In this document: positions 24,697-36,838 of the stretch, in pieces
Numbering within the stretch: the first letter of the stretch is position 1
How the letters are laid out: every line of letters starts with the position of its first letter
NCBI RefSeq assembly: GCF_000266905.1
Contig: NC_018022.1
Coordinates: 248,001-312,000 of the forward strand
DNA length: 64,000 nt
DNA from: Mycolicibacterium chubuense NBB4
GTDB lineage: Bacteria; Actinomycetota; Actinomycetes; Mycobacteriales; Mycobacteriaceae
Direction of reading: 5' to 3'
The notes under the pieces: model-generated
Told to the model about the DNA's origin: nothing
Database searches by the model: none
Seen by the model: the letters and a program-made list of their open reading frames with translations, nothing else
Program-made: the position numbers and the translations under genes

Positions 24697-25455
24697 ATGG
24701 ACATTGCCGGTAGCAGCGCACTGGTCACCGGTGGCGCATCCGGACTCGGGCTGGCCACCGTGCAGATGCTCGCGAAGGCCCGGGCCGGTGTGGTCGCCGT
24801 CGATCTGCCGACGGCCGACACCGCCGAACTGAAACGGCTCGGCGACGCCGTGCGATTCGCGGCCGCCGACGTCACCGACGAGGCAGCGGTGACCGCGGCA
24901 GTCGATGCCGCCAACGCCGACAAGACATTGCGCATCGTGGTCAACTGCGCCGGAATCGCCAGCGGCATCAAAACGGTCAGCAAGAAAGGCCCTTTCCCGC
25001 TCGGCGCCTTCGAGCAGGTCGTCAAGGTCAACCTGACCGGAACTTTCAACGTCGTGCGGCTGGGTGCCTATGCGATGTCGCAGAACGATCCCGTCGGCGG
25101 TGAGCGCGGCGTCATCGTCAACACCTCCTCGGGGGCGGCCTTCGACGGCCAGATCGGGCAGGCGGCGTACTCGGCGTCCAAAGGCGGCGTGGCCGCGGCG
25201 ACCCTGCCGTTAGCCCGTGATCTGGCGTCGTATCTGATCCGGGTCAACACCATCGCCCCCGGCTTGTTCCGCACCCCGCTGCTCGGCTCGCTTTCCGAGG
25301 CTGCGCTGAGCGCCCTGACGGCGCAGGCGTTGCATCCGGGCCGGCTCGGCGACCCGCCGGAGTTCGCGCACCTAGTCAAGGCGATCGTGGAGAACCCGAT
25401 GCTCAACGGCGAAACGATCCGTCTCGACGGCGCGGTCCGCGTGCCCCCGAAGTGA
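24697..25455 (+). CDS. Short-chain dehydrogenase, 3-hydroxyacyl-CoA dehydrogenase type (HSD10-like)
   Basis: 252 residues. TGGASGLG at about 11-18 binds NAD(P), VVNCAGIA is the NNAG-equivalent, and YSASK gives Tyr158 and Lys162 of the catalytic triad. The text is close in layout to the type II 3-hydroxyacyl-CoA dehydrogenases (FDGQIGQAAYSASKGGV). It would oxidise the 3-hydroxyacyl-CoA made by the hydratase, so the operon holds every step from activation to thiolysis. About 30 nt separate it from the dehydrogenase gene. Confidence 0.9.
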   Translation: MDIAGSSALVTGGASGLGLATVQMLAKARAGVVAVDLPTADTAELKRLGDAVRFAAADVTDEAAVTAAVDAANADKTLRIVVNCAGIASGIKTVSKKGPFPLGAFEQVVKVNLTGTFNVVRLGAYAMSQNDPVGGERGVIVNTSSGAAFDGQIGQAAYSASKGGVAAATLPLARDLASYLIRVNTIAPGLFRTPLLGSLSEAALSALTAQALHPGRLGDPPEFAHLVKAIVENPMLNGETIRLDGAVRVPPK

Positions 25456-25797
25456 GCTTCTGGCGACGATGGCGCGCGGAGACACCCGCACCGGCGTCAT
25501 AGAGTTCTTGTTCAGTAGCTCCAGCCGCGTCACCATGGACCGCATCCTGCCGCGCGGCGGTGCCGGTGTCGGATGCTGCCTGATGTTGGTGCCCGGCGCT
25601 GGAAAGACACTGAGCGCAGCATCGTAGGAAGGGCACGTCGAGCTGGTGTGCTCCAGCAGATGCGCTCGCCGACAGTTTGTCGTCAGCGTGCCCAGAGCGA
25701 GCTGACCGGTAGGTCCCCAAGCCGCGGACCGAACGGGGTGGTTTCCGGCGCTGCGGTGAGCGGGACGCCGAACTGAATCCGGTACAGAATAAACGCC
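25456..25797. other. Intergenic region after the catabolic operon
   Basis: About 340 bp. A 52-codon ORF (25469-25627, MARGDTRTGVIEFLFSSS) has high third-position GC and could be a remnant of a truncated gene, but no family was recognised. No terminator hairpin with a T-run was found after the SDR stop. Confidence 0.3.
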
Positions 25798-27370
25798 GGT
25801 CCGTGTCGGCTACAGGCCGGCTTGTGCTGGTGTCAGCAGGTAGATTCGCGGCCTGTCACCAAGGTGAGACATCTCTGTTGGATCTCCCAACAGCGTCCGC
25901 AGGGGGATCCCTTACTGAGACGGTGGTCGTCGCGGCGCGAAGTCTCTACGCGGTGGCGGAGATGGGATCTGTCTGGTCGGTGTCGCCACTCGTGGTGGAG
26001 GGCGGCTGCAGTTTGCGGGGTGGGTCGAGGAGTGATCGGCGTAGGTCTTGCAGCAGTCGGGTGCCGGCCGGTCTCATCGTGAGGCCGCGCCAGCCGGCCG
26101 CGGCGCGGTCGAGCACCGCCCACACCAGGCTGATGGCGCTGGTCTCGCCGGGGGATCGGCCGATGACCTTGGTCCGGCGCTTGGTCTCGCCAAATGAGCG
26201 CTCGATAAGAATTGAGTGTCGAACACGCCCATGGTGTTCGACCGGAAACCGCAGATAGGCGGTCAGCCACGCTTTGTCGGTCAGCAGGATCCGCATGGCC
26301 ACCGGGTAGAGGTCCGGCGTATTTGGCAGTGAACGCCTCGATCCGTTTGTCGATGATCTCGACCAGCTGGGGTCCCGGTTCGATGTTGAGGTCGGTGGTT
26401 TCGAAGATAGCCCGGTAGCCGTCGCGGATTTCTGCCTGCATCCCGGTGGGGACCTTCGCTAGGACGTTCCGCAGGCGATGAATAAGGCATCTTTGCCGCG
26501 AGGCTTGGGGAAGACCTGTTCGATGGCGGCGATCAGACCCTTGGCGCCGTCGGAGACGATCAGCAGCGGAGTGTCGAGGCCGCGTTCGCGCAGGTCGGTC
26601 AGGAAGTCGGCCCACGCGGCGGTTGACTCGCCGGTCCCGGGCGCCAATCCGACGAACACCGGTTTGCCCTCGGTGGTGATGCCCCAGGCCGCCAGGATCG
26701 GCTCGGCCGGCGATCCAGGATGGATGCGAAAGAAACTGGCGTCCAAAAACAGGTAGTCCAGGGTGATTTCGTCGAGTCGGCGGCGGGCCCATGTCTGGTA
26801 TTCGGCTCGGATCGCCTTGCACACTTCCGAGACCGTGGATTTGGAGATCGCAGCCTGATCGCCGAGTACTTCGGCGAGGGTGGCTTGCACGTCGCGCACC
26901 GACAGCCCGCGGACAAACGCCGCGATCACCAGCGTTTCCAGGGCGTTGGTTCTCGTCACGTGCTTGCCGAACAAGCGGGAGGCGAACGCTTCGGTGGTGC
27001 CGCGTAGTTTCGGCCGCTCCTACGTGACCGGCCCGGTGGTGGTTTTGACCGTTACCGGTCGATACCCGTTGCGGAACCGCCATTAGCCTCGGGACAGGCG
27101 GCGGTGCGTTGGTAGCGTTCGCGACCGAGGAACTCGGTGACCTCAGCCTCCAGCGCTGCTTGCATCAGTAGTTGGGCGCCGAGGCGAGCAACCTCTTCGA
27201 GGATCTCCGGCACCCGGTCCTCGGCGAACAGGGCATCGATTTTGGTGCGGATACGGTCGGTGGCTGATACTCGGACAGGCACGGGCGTGACTCCTTCTTC
27301 GCGGACTTGCAGGTCGTGAAGCGGAACCTACGCCCGTGGTCCCTATTTACACCGGATCCCGGACACGACC
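25798..27370 (-). mobile_element. Degraded IS256-family element in a merR gene
   Basis: The right border is sharp: the merR text stops at 27371, and GGGTCGTGTCCGGG begins the element (read leftward from 27370). The left border near 25798 is set only by a weak match (GTCCGTGTCGG) to that end. The transposase inside is multiply broken. Confidence 0.6.
25946..27282 (-). pseudogene. IS256 (mutator) transposase, multiply broken
   Basis: The N-terminus at 27282 reads VSATDRIRTKIDALFAEDRV and EVTEFLGRERYQR. A frameshift near 27075 and a TAG near 27023 follow (RNGYRPVTVKTTTGPVT, stop, ERPKLRG). The core then reads ALETLVIAAFVRGLSVRD, LDASFFRI, LIVSDGAKGLIAAIEQVFP. Two more shifts precede HRLRNVLAKVP and ERSFGETKRRTKVIGR. 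At least four lesions make it inactive. Confidence 0.85.
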
Positions 27371-27452
27371 CTAGTAACCCCAGGCTGTTGTAGTGCCGAA
27401 GCATCCGGACTGTGACGCCACCCAGTTGCACAAACGCCCCGATGGTGTACAT
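27371..27452 (-). pseudogene. MerR-family regulator, N-terminal stump cut by IS256
   Basis: The leftward ATG at 27452 reads MYTIGAFVQLGGVTVRMLRH and YNSLGLL, the signature first helices of a MerR-type HTH. The gene ends after about 27 codons at the IS256 border; no C-terminal effector part was found on the other side. Confidence 0.7.
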
Positions 27453-27647
27453 GACGATCACCATTCCGCATGACACGGTGTCATGTGCAATACCGACGTG
27501 CGCCTTGAGCGCCCCGTCTCGTTTCTAGAGAACTGAGATCGATCAGTTCTTATCTCAGCTGGCCCAGCTCAATGCGCCTGCTCGGCGGCGACGCGGAGAG
27601 TCGGGGCAATGAGTGCGAGCGACTCTGCATATAAGCTGCTAAATTCG

Positions 27648-29355
<1,708 letters not shown>

Positions 29356-29574
29356 ACCGTTTGCGCAGAAGGTTTGTCTCACTGTCTCGTAACAGAGAAA
29401 TGAGACAGGCCTTCCGAGCCTCCGACGCCCGATGTTTCCACACACGGAGTCTCGTTTCCTGTCTCACATGGCGACCCGATGAGGTGGGGTGTCAGATGGG
29501 GAGCTGGCCGTATTTACGCAGAATGAAGCATCCCGGGTTTCGTGCACACCTTCTTTTGAGGGAAGGATGGCACG
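29356..29574. other. thiC downstream region
   Basis: About 220 bp. GTCTCACTGTCTC and GAAATGAGAC (29377-29406) form an imperfect hairpin without a T-run. GAGTCTCG followed by TGTCTCAC lies further on. It probably includes the left end of the IS3 element that follows; no gene was seen. Confidence 0.35.
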
Positions 29575-29885
29575 ATGCCGAGCAAGTACGACGAGAACAC
29601 CAAGGCCAAGGCGGTGCGGCTGGTCCGCGAGCATCGCGATGACTACGAGACCGAGTGGGCGGCGATGCGCGCGATCTCGACGCGGTTGGCGATGAGCGCG
29701 GAGACGCTGCGCAAGTGGGTGCGCCAGGCCGAGGTGGACGAGGTGAGGCTGCGGGTGTGCCGACTGAGACCGCATGCGAGCTGCGGGAGCTTCGCCGCAA
29801 AACTAAGGAACTTGAGCAAACGATCGAAATACTGAAAGCCGCAACAACTTTCTTTGCGCGGGAGTGCGACCCGCAACACCGTTGA
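29575..29885 (+). pseudogene. IS3-family OrfA, frameshifted
   Basis: The ATG at 29575 follows GGAAGGATGG and reads MPSKYDENTKAKAVRLVREH and SAETLRKWVRQAEVDE, the HTH of OrfA. The leucine-zipper half (TACELRELRRKTKELEQTIE, then ILKAATTFFARE) is in another frame and ends at 29885. One shift near 29740 separates the halves. Confidence 0.8.
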
Positions 29886-30845
29886 TCTGCGCGTTCATCG
29901 ACGAACACTGTGAGGAGTTCGGGGTCGTGCCGATCTGCCGGGCACTGGCCGTGCACGGTGTGCAGATCGCCCCGCGCACCTACTGGGCGCACGGGTCGTC
30001 GGCGCCGTCAAAACGGGCCCTGTGGGACACCACGATCACCGAGATCCTCGCCGGCATCTATGAGCCCGACGAGCACGGCAAACGCCCACCGGAGTGCCTG
30101 TACGGCAGCCTGAGGATGCGGGCGCACCTGCAGCGCCAGGGCATCCCGGTGGCGCGCTGCACGGTCGAACGGATCATGCGCACCCACGGCTGGCGGGGGG
30201 CCACGCGCGCCCGGACGATACGCACCACCGAGCGCGATCCGGCCGCCGCGAGGGCGCCGGACCTGGTGCGGCGGCGCTTCTATGCATCGCGGCCCAACGC
30301 GCTGGAGGTGGCCGACTTCACCTACGTGCCGCTCGATGGCGGCGGGTTCGGCTACACCGCATTCGTAATCGACGCCTTCGCCGGGCTGATCGCGGGCTGG
30401 GAGTGTTCGCTGACGAAGAACGCCGCCTTCGTCGAGCGGGCGATCCGCCAAGCCACGGCCTACCGCGCGCGGCAGGGACATCCGCTCACCGGTGACACGA
30501 TTCATCACAGCGATGCCGGATCACAATACACTGCAACACATTTCACTGAGACACTGATGCTGGGCCGGGCTCGTCGCGTCGGTCGGGACCGTCGGGGACG
30601 CCCTCGATAACGCGTTGGCCGAAACGACGATCGGGCTCTACAAGACCGAGTGCGTGCGCGAGGGCTCCCCGTTCCGTACCGGACCGATCTGCACCCTCGC
30701 CGACCTGGAGAACGTCACCTCGGCGTGGGTGCACTGGTATAACACCGCCAGGCTCATGCACCGCCTTGGCCGCCGCCCGCCAGCCGAAGCCGAGGCCGAG
30801 TACTACGCCCGGCTGCAAGCCGGTGACCCCATCAGCAGTCCGTAG
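29864..30845 (+). pseudogene. IS3-family OrfB integrase-type transposase, frameshifted
   Basis: The DDE core is readable: ICAFIDEHCEEFGVVPICRA, LEVADFTYVPLDGGGFGYTA and IHHSDAGSQYTATHFTETL. After about 30560 the frame changes and continues LAETTIGLYKTECVREG to EAEYYARLQAG. One extra G in CTGGGCCGG explains the shift. The element is therefore inactive in both ORFs. Confidence 0.82.
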
Positions 30846-30897
30846 GCTCGGGTCGCGACGGGGGTGTCACCGAACACCGATGGCAGACTCGGGACTT

Positions 30898-31410
30898 ATG
30901 GCGGAGTTGTTGATCGCGGTCAACCCGGACGACGACTCCCGGCTGCGGCTGCTGCTGAGGGTCCCGCTCGCTGGCGGTGATCTGCTGTTCCGCACGTCGG
31001 GGACCTGGCCGCGGGAAAAGGCCTTGTTCGCCTACCCCTACTCGCAGCTGTTCAAGCTTGACCGCGTCCGTCCCGCGATGGTCGCCGACGGGCTCGCCGA
31101 GCTCCAGATCCGCTGGCCAAACGTGCCCGTCGTGTTCTGCGAGACCCGCCAGCTCGCCGAGGAATACACCTACCGATTCCTCGCCGCCGCCAACGCCTGG
31201 GCGATCACCGAACACACTGCCATGCAACGTATCTCACCGATCAGAGTCGACATCGCCCACCTCGACCAGGCACCCGCGGCGCCGACACCATCCACCGCGG
31301 AAGTCCGCGCCTGGGCTCGCAGCACCGGCTTACCGGTACCCGACCGCGGCCGGCTCCGCCCCGAGATCTGGGCTGCTTGGTACGACACCAACTCGTCGAA
31401 CCGAACCTAG
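30898..31410 (+). CDS. ERCC4-like nuclease domain fused to Lsr2-like DNA-binding tail
   Basis: 170 residues from the ATG at 30898 (MAELLIAVNPDDDSRL); an ATG six codons upstream is also possible. The N-terminal 105 residues (LLRVPLAGGDLLFRTSGTWP, VPVVFCETRQLAEEYTYRFLAAA) match the layout of actinobacterial ERCC4-domain proteins. The tail STAEVRAWARSTGLPVPDRGRLRPEIWAAW resembles the Lsr2 C-terminal AT-hook-like domain (VRxWAR...RGRL). Such fusions may place a nuclease on AT-rich or xenogeneic DNA; function is inferred. Confidence 0.68.
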   Translation: MAELLIAVNPDDDSRLRLLLRVPLAGGDLLFRTSGTWPREKALFAYPYSQLFKLDRVRPAMVADGLAELQIRWPNVPVVFCETRQLAEEYTYRFLAAANAWAITEHTAMQRISPIRVDIAHLDQAPAAPTPSTAEVRAWARSTGLPVPDRGRLRPEIWAAWYDTNSSNRT

Positions 31411-32042
31411 CGTCTACGGCCGCGTACTACGCTCACCACCAGATCGGGAAGCACACCGGTCACACGAAACGAGGTGTGCATCAAAACCGGGACGGTTCAC
31501 CGCATCGTTGATGATCTTGCACGGGTGACGACGAGATGCGCCCAATTGCCGCAGCTGGAGGAGGAACCGGTACCACTCGGCGGGGTGGGGCTACCGGTAG
31601 GTGCTGTGTCGTCAGTCCCATCAGGGCTGGCAGCACCGGCCCCTCCGCCTACAACCAAGCCGCGTCGACACAGTTGTAGATGTTGAAGCTGAGACGAAAC
31701 AAGGTGGGTTCAACGCAGGCGCGGGCATTGAGAGTAGATGCGAAACTGCACTCGCTACTACGATTGCTAGCTTGCGGAGGCCCCACTCGACGACTCGAAG
31801 GTTGCCCTGGCCGGTCATCAGCAGCGGAATAACCTCCGTGGAAGGCTGCCGGTTCGACACGCGCGAAGTTCGCCCTCTGCTAGTGTGTGGGAAAGATGGC
31901 CGTATCCCAACGGCCGCTAGGGTTCGGTGCGAATCCGCCAGATGCGTTGAAGCCGGACAATCTTCGCCGCCTGTGTTGATTGTCGAGCAAAGGATTTCGC
32001 GCCAGAGACGTAATGTCAGGCGTGAATGGCGTTGCGGCGCTT
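31411..32042. other. Gene-free stretch before IS3 copy A
   Basis: About 630 bp. ORFs here are short or lack codon bias. Several short dyads are present (for example GGCCGTATCCCAACGGCC near 31893), but no recognised RNA. Nothing further can be supported. Confidence 0.4.
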
Positions 32043-33299
32043 TGGGCTTCCCCCGGAATCGTGAAGGCTTCTCTTAAGCTGCAGCCGGTTGGTCTGCAGC
32101 GAGTCTCTCGTATTGGATCGGCGACATCAATGCCGCCGCGCTGTGCCGGCGCTGGGTGTTGTAGAAGTCCTGGCACCACGCCACCACGACCTGGCGTGCC
32201 TGGGCTTTGGTGCTGAAGTGGTGCCGAGACAGGACTTCGTGCTCGAGGGTCGAGAAGAACGCCTCCGCAGCGGCGTTATCGAAACATGAACCGACCCTGC
32301 CCATCGACTGCGACACTCCGAGTGTTCGGCTCAGCGTCGTGAAAGTCGTAGCAGTAAAGGTAGATCCGCGATCAGTATGGAAGATCACCCCGTCGATGGC
32401 GGCGCGTCCACCGCGCACCGCCGCAGCCATCTTGATCGCGTCGCAAGCCAGATCGGCATCCGGGTGATCCGAGGTCGCGCTAGCCAGCAGCCGACGCGAA
32501 TGTAGATCCAGCACCGAAGCGAAATAGAGCTTGCCTTCGTCGGTGGGGATCTCGGTGATGTCCCCGCACCACTTCCACGTTCGGCGCCGGGGCGGTGAAG
32601 TCCCGGTGCAGCAGGTCGGGGAACTTCGGCGCGGTCGAGTCTTGGCGGGTCAATCCTCGGTGCCGCTTCGGTTTGCGGCCCGCCAAGCCCTGCCGGCGCA
32701 TCGAATCGGCGACGGTGTTCACGCTGACCGTCTCGCCTGCTTCGAGCAGGTCAGCGTGGACACGGGCGAGCCGTAGGTGCGCCCCGACGCCTCGAACAGG
32801 TCGCGCACCCTGGCGTCCAATTCGGCGCGGCGGCGGGCCCGCCCGGTAGGCCCGCGACCGATCCACTTATGGAACCAGGATGCTGATCCCCAGGATTGCG
32901 CAGGTCAGGGTGTGCGGCACCCGGTGCATGGTCCTCTGGTCGGCGACGAAGCGGGCCACGCTCACTTCGTCGCCTCGTTGACCCAGAGAACCACCGATCG
33001 TTTTAAAACATCGCGCTCCATCCGCAGCTGGGCATTCTCGGCGCGTAGCCGCTTCAGCTCGGCGACATCACCGGTCAAAAAGCCCCCGCGCCCCTCCATG
33101 TTCAGCACGGTCCTTGACAACCCAGTTTCCCAGGGTGCCCGGGTGCACACCCAGGTCGCGGGCTATCCGGGCGATCGGCTTACCGGTCTCACGGACGATG
33201 CGTACCGCACCCTCCCGGAACCCCGGATCGAACTTCCTTCGCGAATCCGGCATAACTACTCCTCATAGTGCATGCCTTCACGGTTTTGGGGGATGTCCA
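32043..33299 (-). mobile_element. IS3-family element, copy A
   Basis: The terminal repeats TGGGCTTCCCCCGGAATCG (32043 on) and, reading inward from 33299, TGGACATCCCCCAAAACCG match through GTGAAGG. Flanks CTT at 32040-32042 and 33300-33302 are a 3-bp target duplication, normal for IS3. The transposase inside is dead. An inverted, nearly identical copy lies at 53425-54682. Confidence 0.88.
32074..33253 (-). pseudogene. IS3-family OrfA/OrfB, copy A, multiply frameshifted
   Basis: OrfA begins at 33253 (MPDSRRKFDPGFREGAVRIV), shifts after NWVVKDRAEH, and ends ELKRLRAENAQLRMERDVLK. OrfB has a shift at the HKWIGRG position, a second at SPRVHADLLEAGE and a third at NVEVVRGHH. It then reads normally from LDLHSRRLLASATSDHP through FHTDRGSTFTATTF and GSCFDNAAAEAFFSTLEHE. 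All lesions are shared with copy B. Confidence 0.85.
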
Positions 33300-33313
33300 C
33301 TTCGACAGAGCGC

Positions 33314-34252
33314 TCAAGCTTGCGACCCTGGAGCCTTGAGGAGCCCGTGGAGCAGGTTCAACGCTGCGGCGGCTCGGGTTTCGGTGCCGGCGCCGTCGAC
33401 GTAGCGTTGCGATGTGACCATGGATTCGTGGCCTAGGAGCTTCATCAGGGTGTAGACGCTGACGTTGGCGTTGGCGAGTTCGGTGGCGAAGGTGTGGCGG
33501 AGACCGTGAACCAGTGCGCCGTTAGCGCGTTCGCCGTTGATGCCGGCTCTTTTGAAGGCTCGCAGGATTCGATACTGCAGTGTCCCGCGGGTCATGCGAT
33601 CTCCGTCGGCCCCGACGAGATGGTCAGCGGTCGGGGAGAAGTTGCTTGATGCGTCGCCGCCGTCGGCGCGGCGGATGTCGCCGACATTGGCGTTGAGCAG
33701 TTCGTCGGCCCTCAGGCCAGCCAGTAGGGACGTGAACACGATCGCCCGGTCGCGTTCGGCCCAGTCGCTTGCGCGGGTGGATCCGTAGTCGCTGTCGATC
33801 GCGGCGATCAGATCGGTGATGGCGTGGGCGGGATAGCTCTTCGGAAGCGTCTTGGGCACTTTGGGACGACCGATGAGGGGCACGGGATTGGCTTCGATCA
33901 CTTCGGCGGTGAACAAGCAGTTGCACAGGCTGTTCCACGTCGACCAGCAGCGCCGAATCGAGGCCACCGAGTGGGTGGAGGCGTAGGCGGCGAACGCCGC
34001 GCGCACGTTGTCCTTACTCACTGCATCGGCTGAATGGTTCACGACGTCTTCGCCGGTGCCCGCAATCAGGATGGCGATCGCTTCGAAGTCCTGGCGGTAG
34101 GCCTTGGTGGTGTGCGAGGAAGGTTTACGCACCGCCCGATCAGCCAGAAATCGGTGAACTAACCGGGCAAAAGGGAGAGTCGGGGACAGCTGCTGGTCGG
34201 ACCGAGGCACCGCCCAGCATGCCACGGTTAGTGGATATCTGCTGTTATCCAT
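33314..34252 (-). CDS. Tyrosine recombinase/integrase (XerC/D-like)
   Basis: 312 residues from the ATG at 34252; an ATG 14 codons upstream is also open. The N-terminal SAM-like domain (FARLVHRFLADRAVRKPSSH) is followed by the catalytic domain: Arg in LLAGLRADELL, HGLRHTFATELANANVSVYTL for the His-x-x-Arg box, LLGHESMVTSQRYVDG for the late His and the Tyr nucleophile. All four catalytic elements are visible. Probably the integrase of an older element, or a chromosome/plasmid resolution enzyme. No attachment site was recognised. Confidence 0.85.
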   Translation of the reverse strand: MDNSRYPLTVACWAVPRSDQQLSPTLPFARLVHRFLADRAVRKPSSHTTKAYRQDFEAIAILIAGTGEDVVNHSADAVSKDNVRAAFAAYASTHSVASIRRCWSTWNSLCNCLFTAEVIEANPVPLIGRPKVPKTLPKSYPAHAITDLIAAIDSDYGSTRASDWAERDRAIVFTSLLAGLRADELLNANVGDIRRADGGDASSNFSPTADHLVGADGDRMTRGTLQYRILRAFKRAGINGERANGALVHGLRHTFATELANANVSVYTLMKLLGHESMVTSQRYVDGAGTETRAAAALNLLHGLLKAPGSQA

Positions 34253-34690
34253 CAAGCGTGTGTCGCCGCATCGTTGAGCGATGGGTTTGACCACGGTTCG
34301 GGGCCCAGGGGAGCGCTGGATTCCAGCAGCCAGCCAGCACTTGGGCGGCGTCGGGTTTCAGCTGGTTAATGCCGGAATCGCACCGTGTCTCAGCTTCAGT
34401 GACGATCCGATCGGATAGCCGGTTGGCGCGGGAAGGAATGCTTCTGTCAGGGCGCGGTTGTACGGTCTGCTTGTGGCCACCACCGACGATGAGTACGCGC
34501 AGCGGGCCGCCGGGTATCGCCTGCTGACCGCTTTCACTGACCGCTTTCACTGACCGTGACCCGCTGTGTACGAGCTGGCGTTGGATGCTGCGATGACCGA
34601 TCCTGCACTCCGGGAGACCGTCAGCTTCCTTGTGGGGGTATCGGTCGGGAGTTTCGTTCTGAAGAAAGGCGGCGGGTCAAGTCCAGCGAC
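34253..34690. other. Intergenic region upstream of the recombinase gene
   Basis: About 440 bp without a supported gene. CTGACCGCTTTCACTGACCGCTTTCACTGACC near 34530-34557 is an imperfect tandem repeat of ACTGACCGCTTTC. It may contain the recombinase promoter or a recombination site; neither can be shown. Confidence 0.35.
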
Positions 34691-35489
34691 GTGGTGTACG
34701 TCGTCGTCGTGTGATTCTTCGTCGTGATGGGTCAGGCGGTCAGCGCCGCCGGGGTGTCCTCCTTTTCTGTCGTGGTGTCGTTGACGGCGCGTGATTTGCT
34801 CAGCACGTCGATGCCGAGGTAGCGCCGGGATTCGACCCATTCGTCGTGTTGTTCGGCGAGCACGGCGCCGACGAGACGAATCAGGGCGTTGCGGTCGGGG
34901 AAGATTCCGACGACGTCGGTGCGTCGGCGGATCTCCTTGTTGAGGCGCTCCTGGGGGTTGTTGGACCAGATTTGCCGCCAGATCTGTTTGGGGAACGCCG
35001 TGAACGCGAGTAGATCTGCTCGCGCGGCCTCGAGGTGTTCAGCCGTCTTAGACAGCTTGCCCTCTAACGCGTCGATGACCCGGTCATATTGGGCAGCAAC
35101 GGATTCCGCGTGGGCTGATCGAACACCGAGTGCAGCAGGGTCTTGACCCACGGCCAGGAAGTCTTGGGCGTGACGGCCATGAGATTGGTCGTGTAGTGGG
35201 TGCGGCAGACTCCCACTGTCAACCTTGGCTCGGTGGAGGTGGCTTTTTGCCGGCATGGAAGGTGGCCGCGCGACGACGTAGTCGGCGGCGCATACGGGGT
35301 TGGGTGTTAGCCCGCGGCGATTAGTTGAGCGGCGCTGGTGTGTTTGGTCGGGTCGTAGGGCACCTTGTCAGCCCAGCAGCGCCACAGCACCCGCATCCAC
35401 CGCGCGGCCAGACCGCGTAGTGCGCGATGATAGCGCTGGCCGCGTTGGTCTCGGGCGTGCCGGAAGCCGGCTGCGGCCCAGGGTGATTC

Positions 35490-36838
35490 TGAATCGCCCT
35501 GGTTTTCCCGGAGGATCGGGCTATTGGATTCCGATCAAGGGTTGGTCGGTCCGCTGTGCATCGTAGAATGCGGCCTCGCATTCGGTGGGTGGGATGTCGC
35601 CGAGGTAGCTGTGGAGGCGGCTGGTGTTGTGCCAGTACACCCAGCCCAGGGTCGCCAGCTCGACTTCTTCGATGGTCTTCCACGGCCCGGTGCGGGCGGC
35701 CCCGTAGATCAGCTCGGCCTTGTAGTAGCCGTTGACCGTTTCGGCCAGCGCGTTGTCGTAGCTGTCGCCGATGCTCCCGATCGAGGGCACCGCGCCGATC
35801 TCAGCGAGTCGCTCGCCGTAGCGAATGGAGGTGAACTGCGATCCGGCATCAGAGTGACATGTCAAGCCCGGCAATGTGTTTCCGCGTGACCACCGCGCCA
35901 TCTCCAGTGCGTCGAGCACCATCGAGGTCCGCATGTGCCCGGCGACCCGCCAGCCCACGATCATCCGCGAGTACGCATCGACGATGAAGCACACGTAGGC
36001 CACCCCGGCCCAGGTGGGCACGAACGTCAGATCCGTCACCCAGAGCTGGTTCGGCGCGGTCGCGGTGAACTTTCGCTGGACCAGATCTGGGTGCCGCGCC
36101 GCCGCCGGATCGGGTTTGGTCGTGCGGACCCGTTTGCCGCGCCGAGCCCCCTCGATACCGACGGCCCGCATCAGCCGAGCCACCTGATCGCGGCCGACGT
36201 CGTAGCCGGCCCGACCGGCGGCTTTCCACAGCTTGCGGGCCCCGTAGACGCAATAGTTGTCTTTTCAGAGCTGACGCAGCGCCGGACCCAGCACGGCGTC
36301 GCGCTGGGCCCGCAAGGACGGCTGCCGCGCTTTGGCGTCGTAGTAGGTGCTCAGGGCCATCCTCACGCCTGCACTGCGCAGGACGGTGATGATGGGCTCG
36401 ACCCCGAACTCGCCCCGCTGGGCGTCGATGAAGGCGATTACTTCTGTGTTGGCGGTCGAGCTCCGCCCCGAAGAAACTCGCCGCTCGCTTCAGAATCTCG
36501 TTGGCACGCTTTAGTTCTCGGATCTCCTGCTCAAGTTCTTTGACTTTCTGCGACTCGGCCGTTGTTACTCCGGTTTCGTACCCGTCGTCGATGTCGGCCT
36601 GGCGCACCCAGGAGCGCACCGACTCGACCCCGTAGCCCAGCTGGTGAGCGACTCGAGAAACGGTGCCCTGCTCGGTGCCGAGTTCGGCGCGCAACGCGCG
36701 GACCATCCGCACGGCTGCGGCCTTCTCCTCCGGGCTGTAACGGCGACTGGTCGGCTTCTTCCCCGATGACGATTCCGTGGGCATACCTGCATCCTCGTTT
36801 CCAAGGTGAGGAGCCTCCGGCATTTCCAGGGCGATTCA
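35490..36838 (-). mobile_element. IS3-family element C, innermost of a three-level nest
   Basis: The inverted repeats begin TGAATCGCCCTGG at 35490 and, inward from 36838, TGAATCGCCCTGG, and continue as near-matches through CCGGAGG. TTC at 35487-35489 and 36839-36841 is the target duplication. Confidence 0.9.
35521..36784 (-). pseudogene. IS3-family OrfA/OrfB (element C), broken
   Basis: OrfA from 36784: MPTESSSGKKPTSRRYSPEE, VESVRSWVRQADIDDG, LEQEIRELKRANEILKRAAS. One A is lost near its end, so the normal stop is skipped. OrfB begins IAFIDAQRGEFGVEPII, meets an in-frame TGA after ALRQL near 36266 (Trp in relatives), then reads on from 36183: LWVTDLTFVPTWAGVAYVCF, CHSDAGSQFTSIRYGERL, YDNALAETVNGYYKAEL. 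Confidence 0.85.

Noticed and set aside
31860..31990. Cobalamin-riboswitch-like text (GGTGCGAATCCG ... GAAGCCGG)
   Set aside because: Only two short pieces match the B12 consensus. The CCCGCAACGG core and the AGACCTGCC end are missing, and no suitable gene follows.
31601..32077. 158-codon ORF in the gap after the ERCC4-Lsr2-like gene
   Set aside because: Composition is irregular, many Cys and Arg, no domain and no ribosome binding site.
33060..33130. Programmed frameshift at GGGGGCTTTTTGACC in IS3 OrfA
   Set aside because: The break is within OrfA, not at the OrfA/OrfB junction where IS3 elements shift, and other frameshifts downstream already make the element dead.
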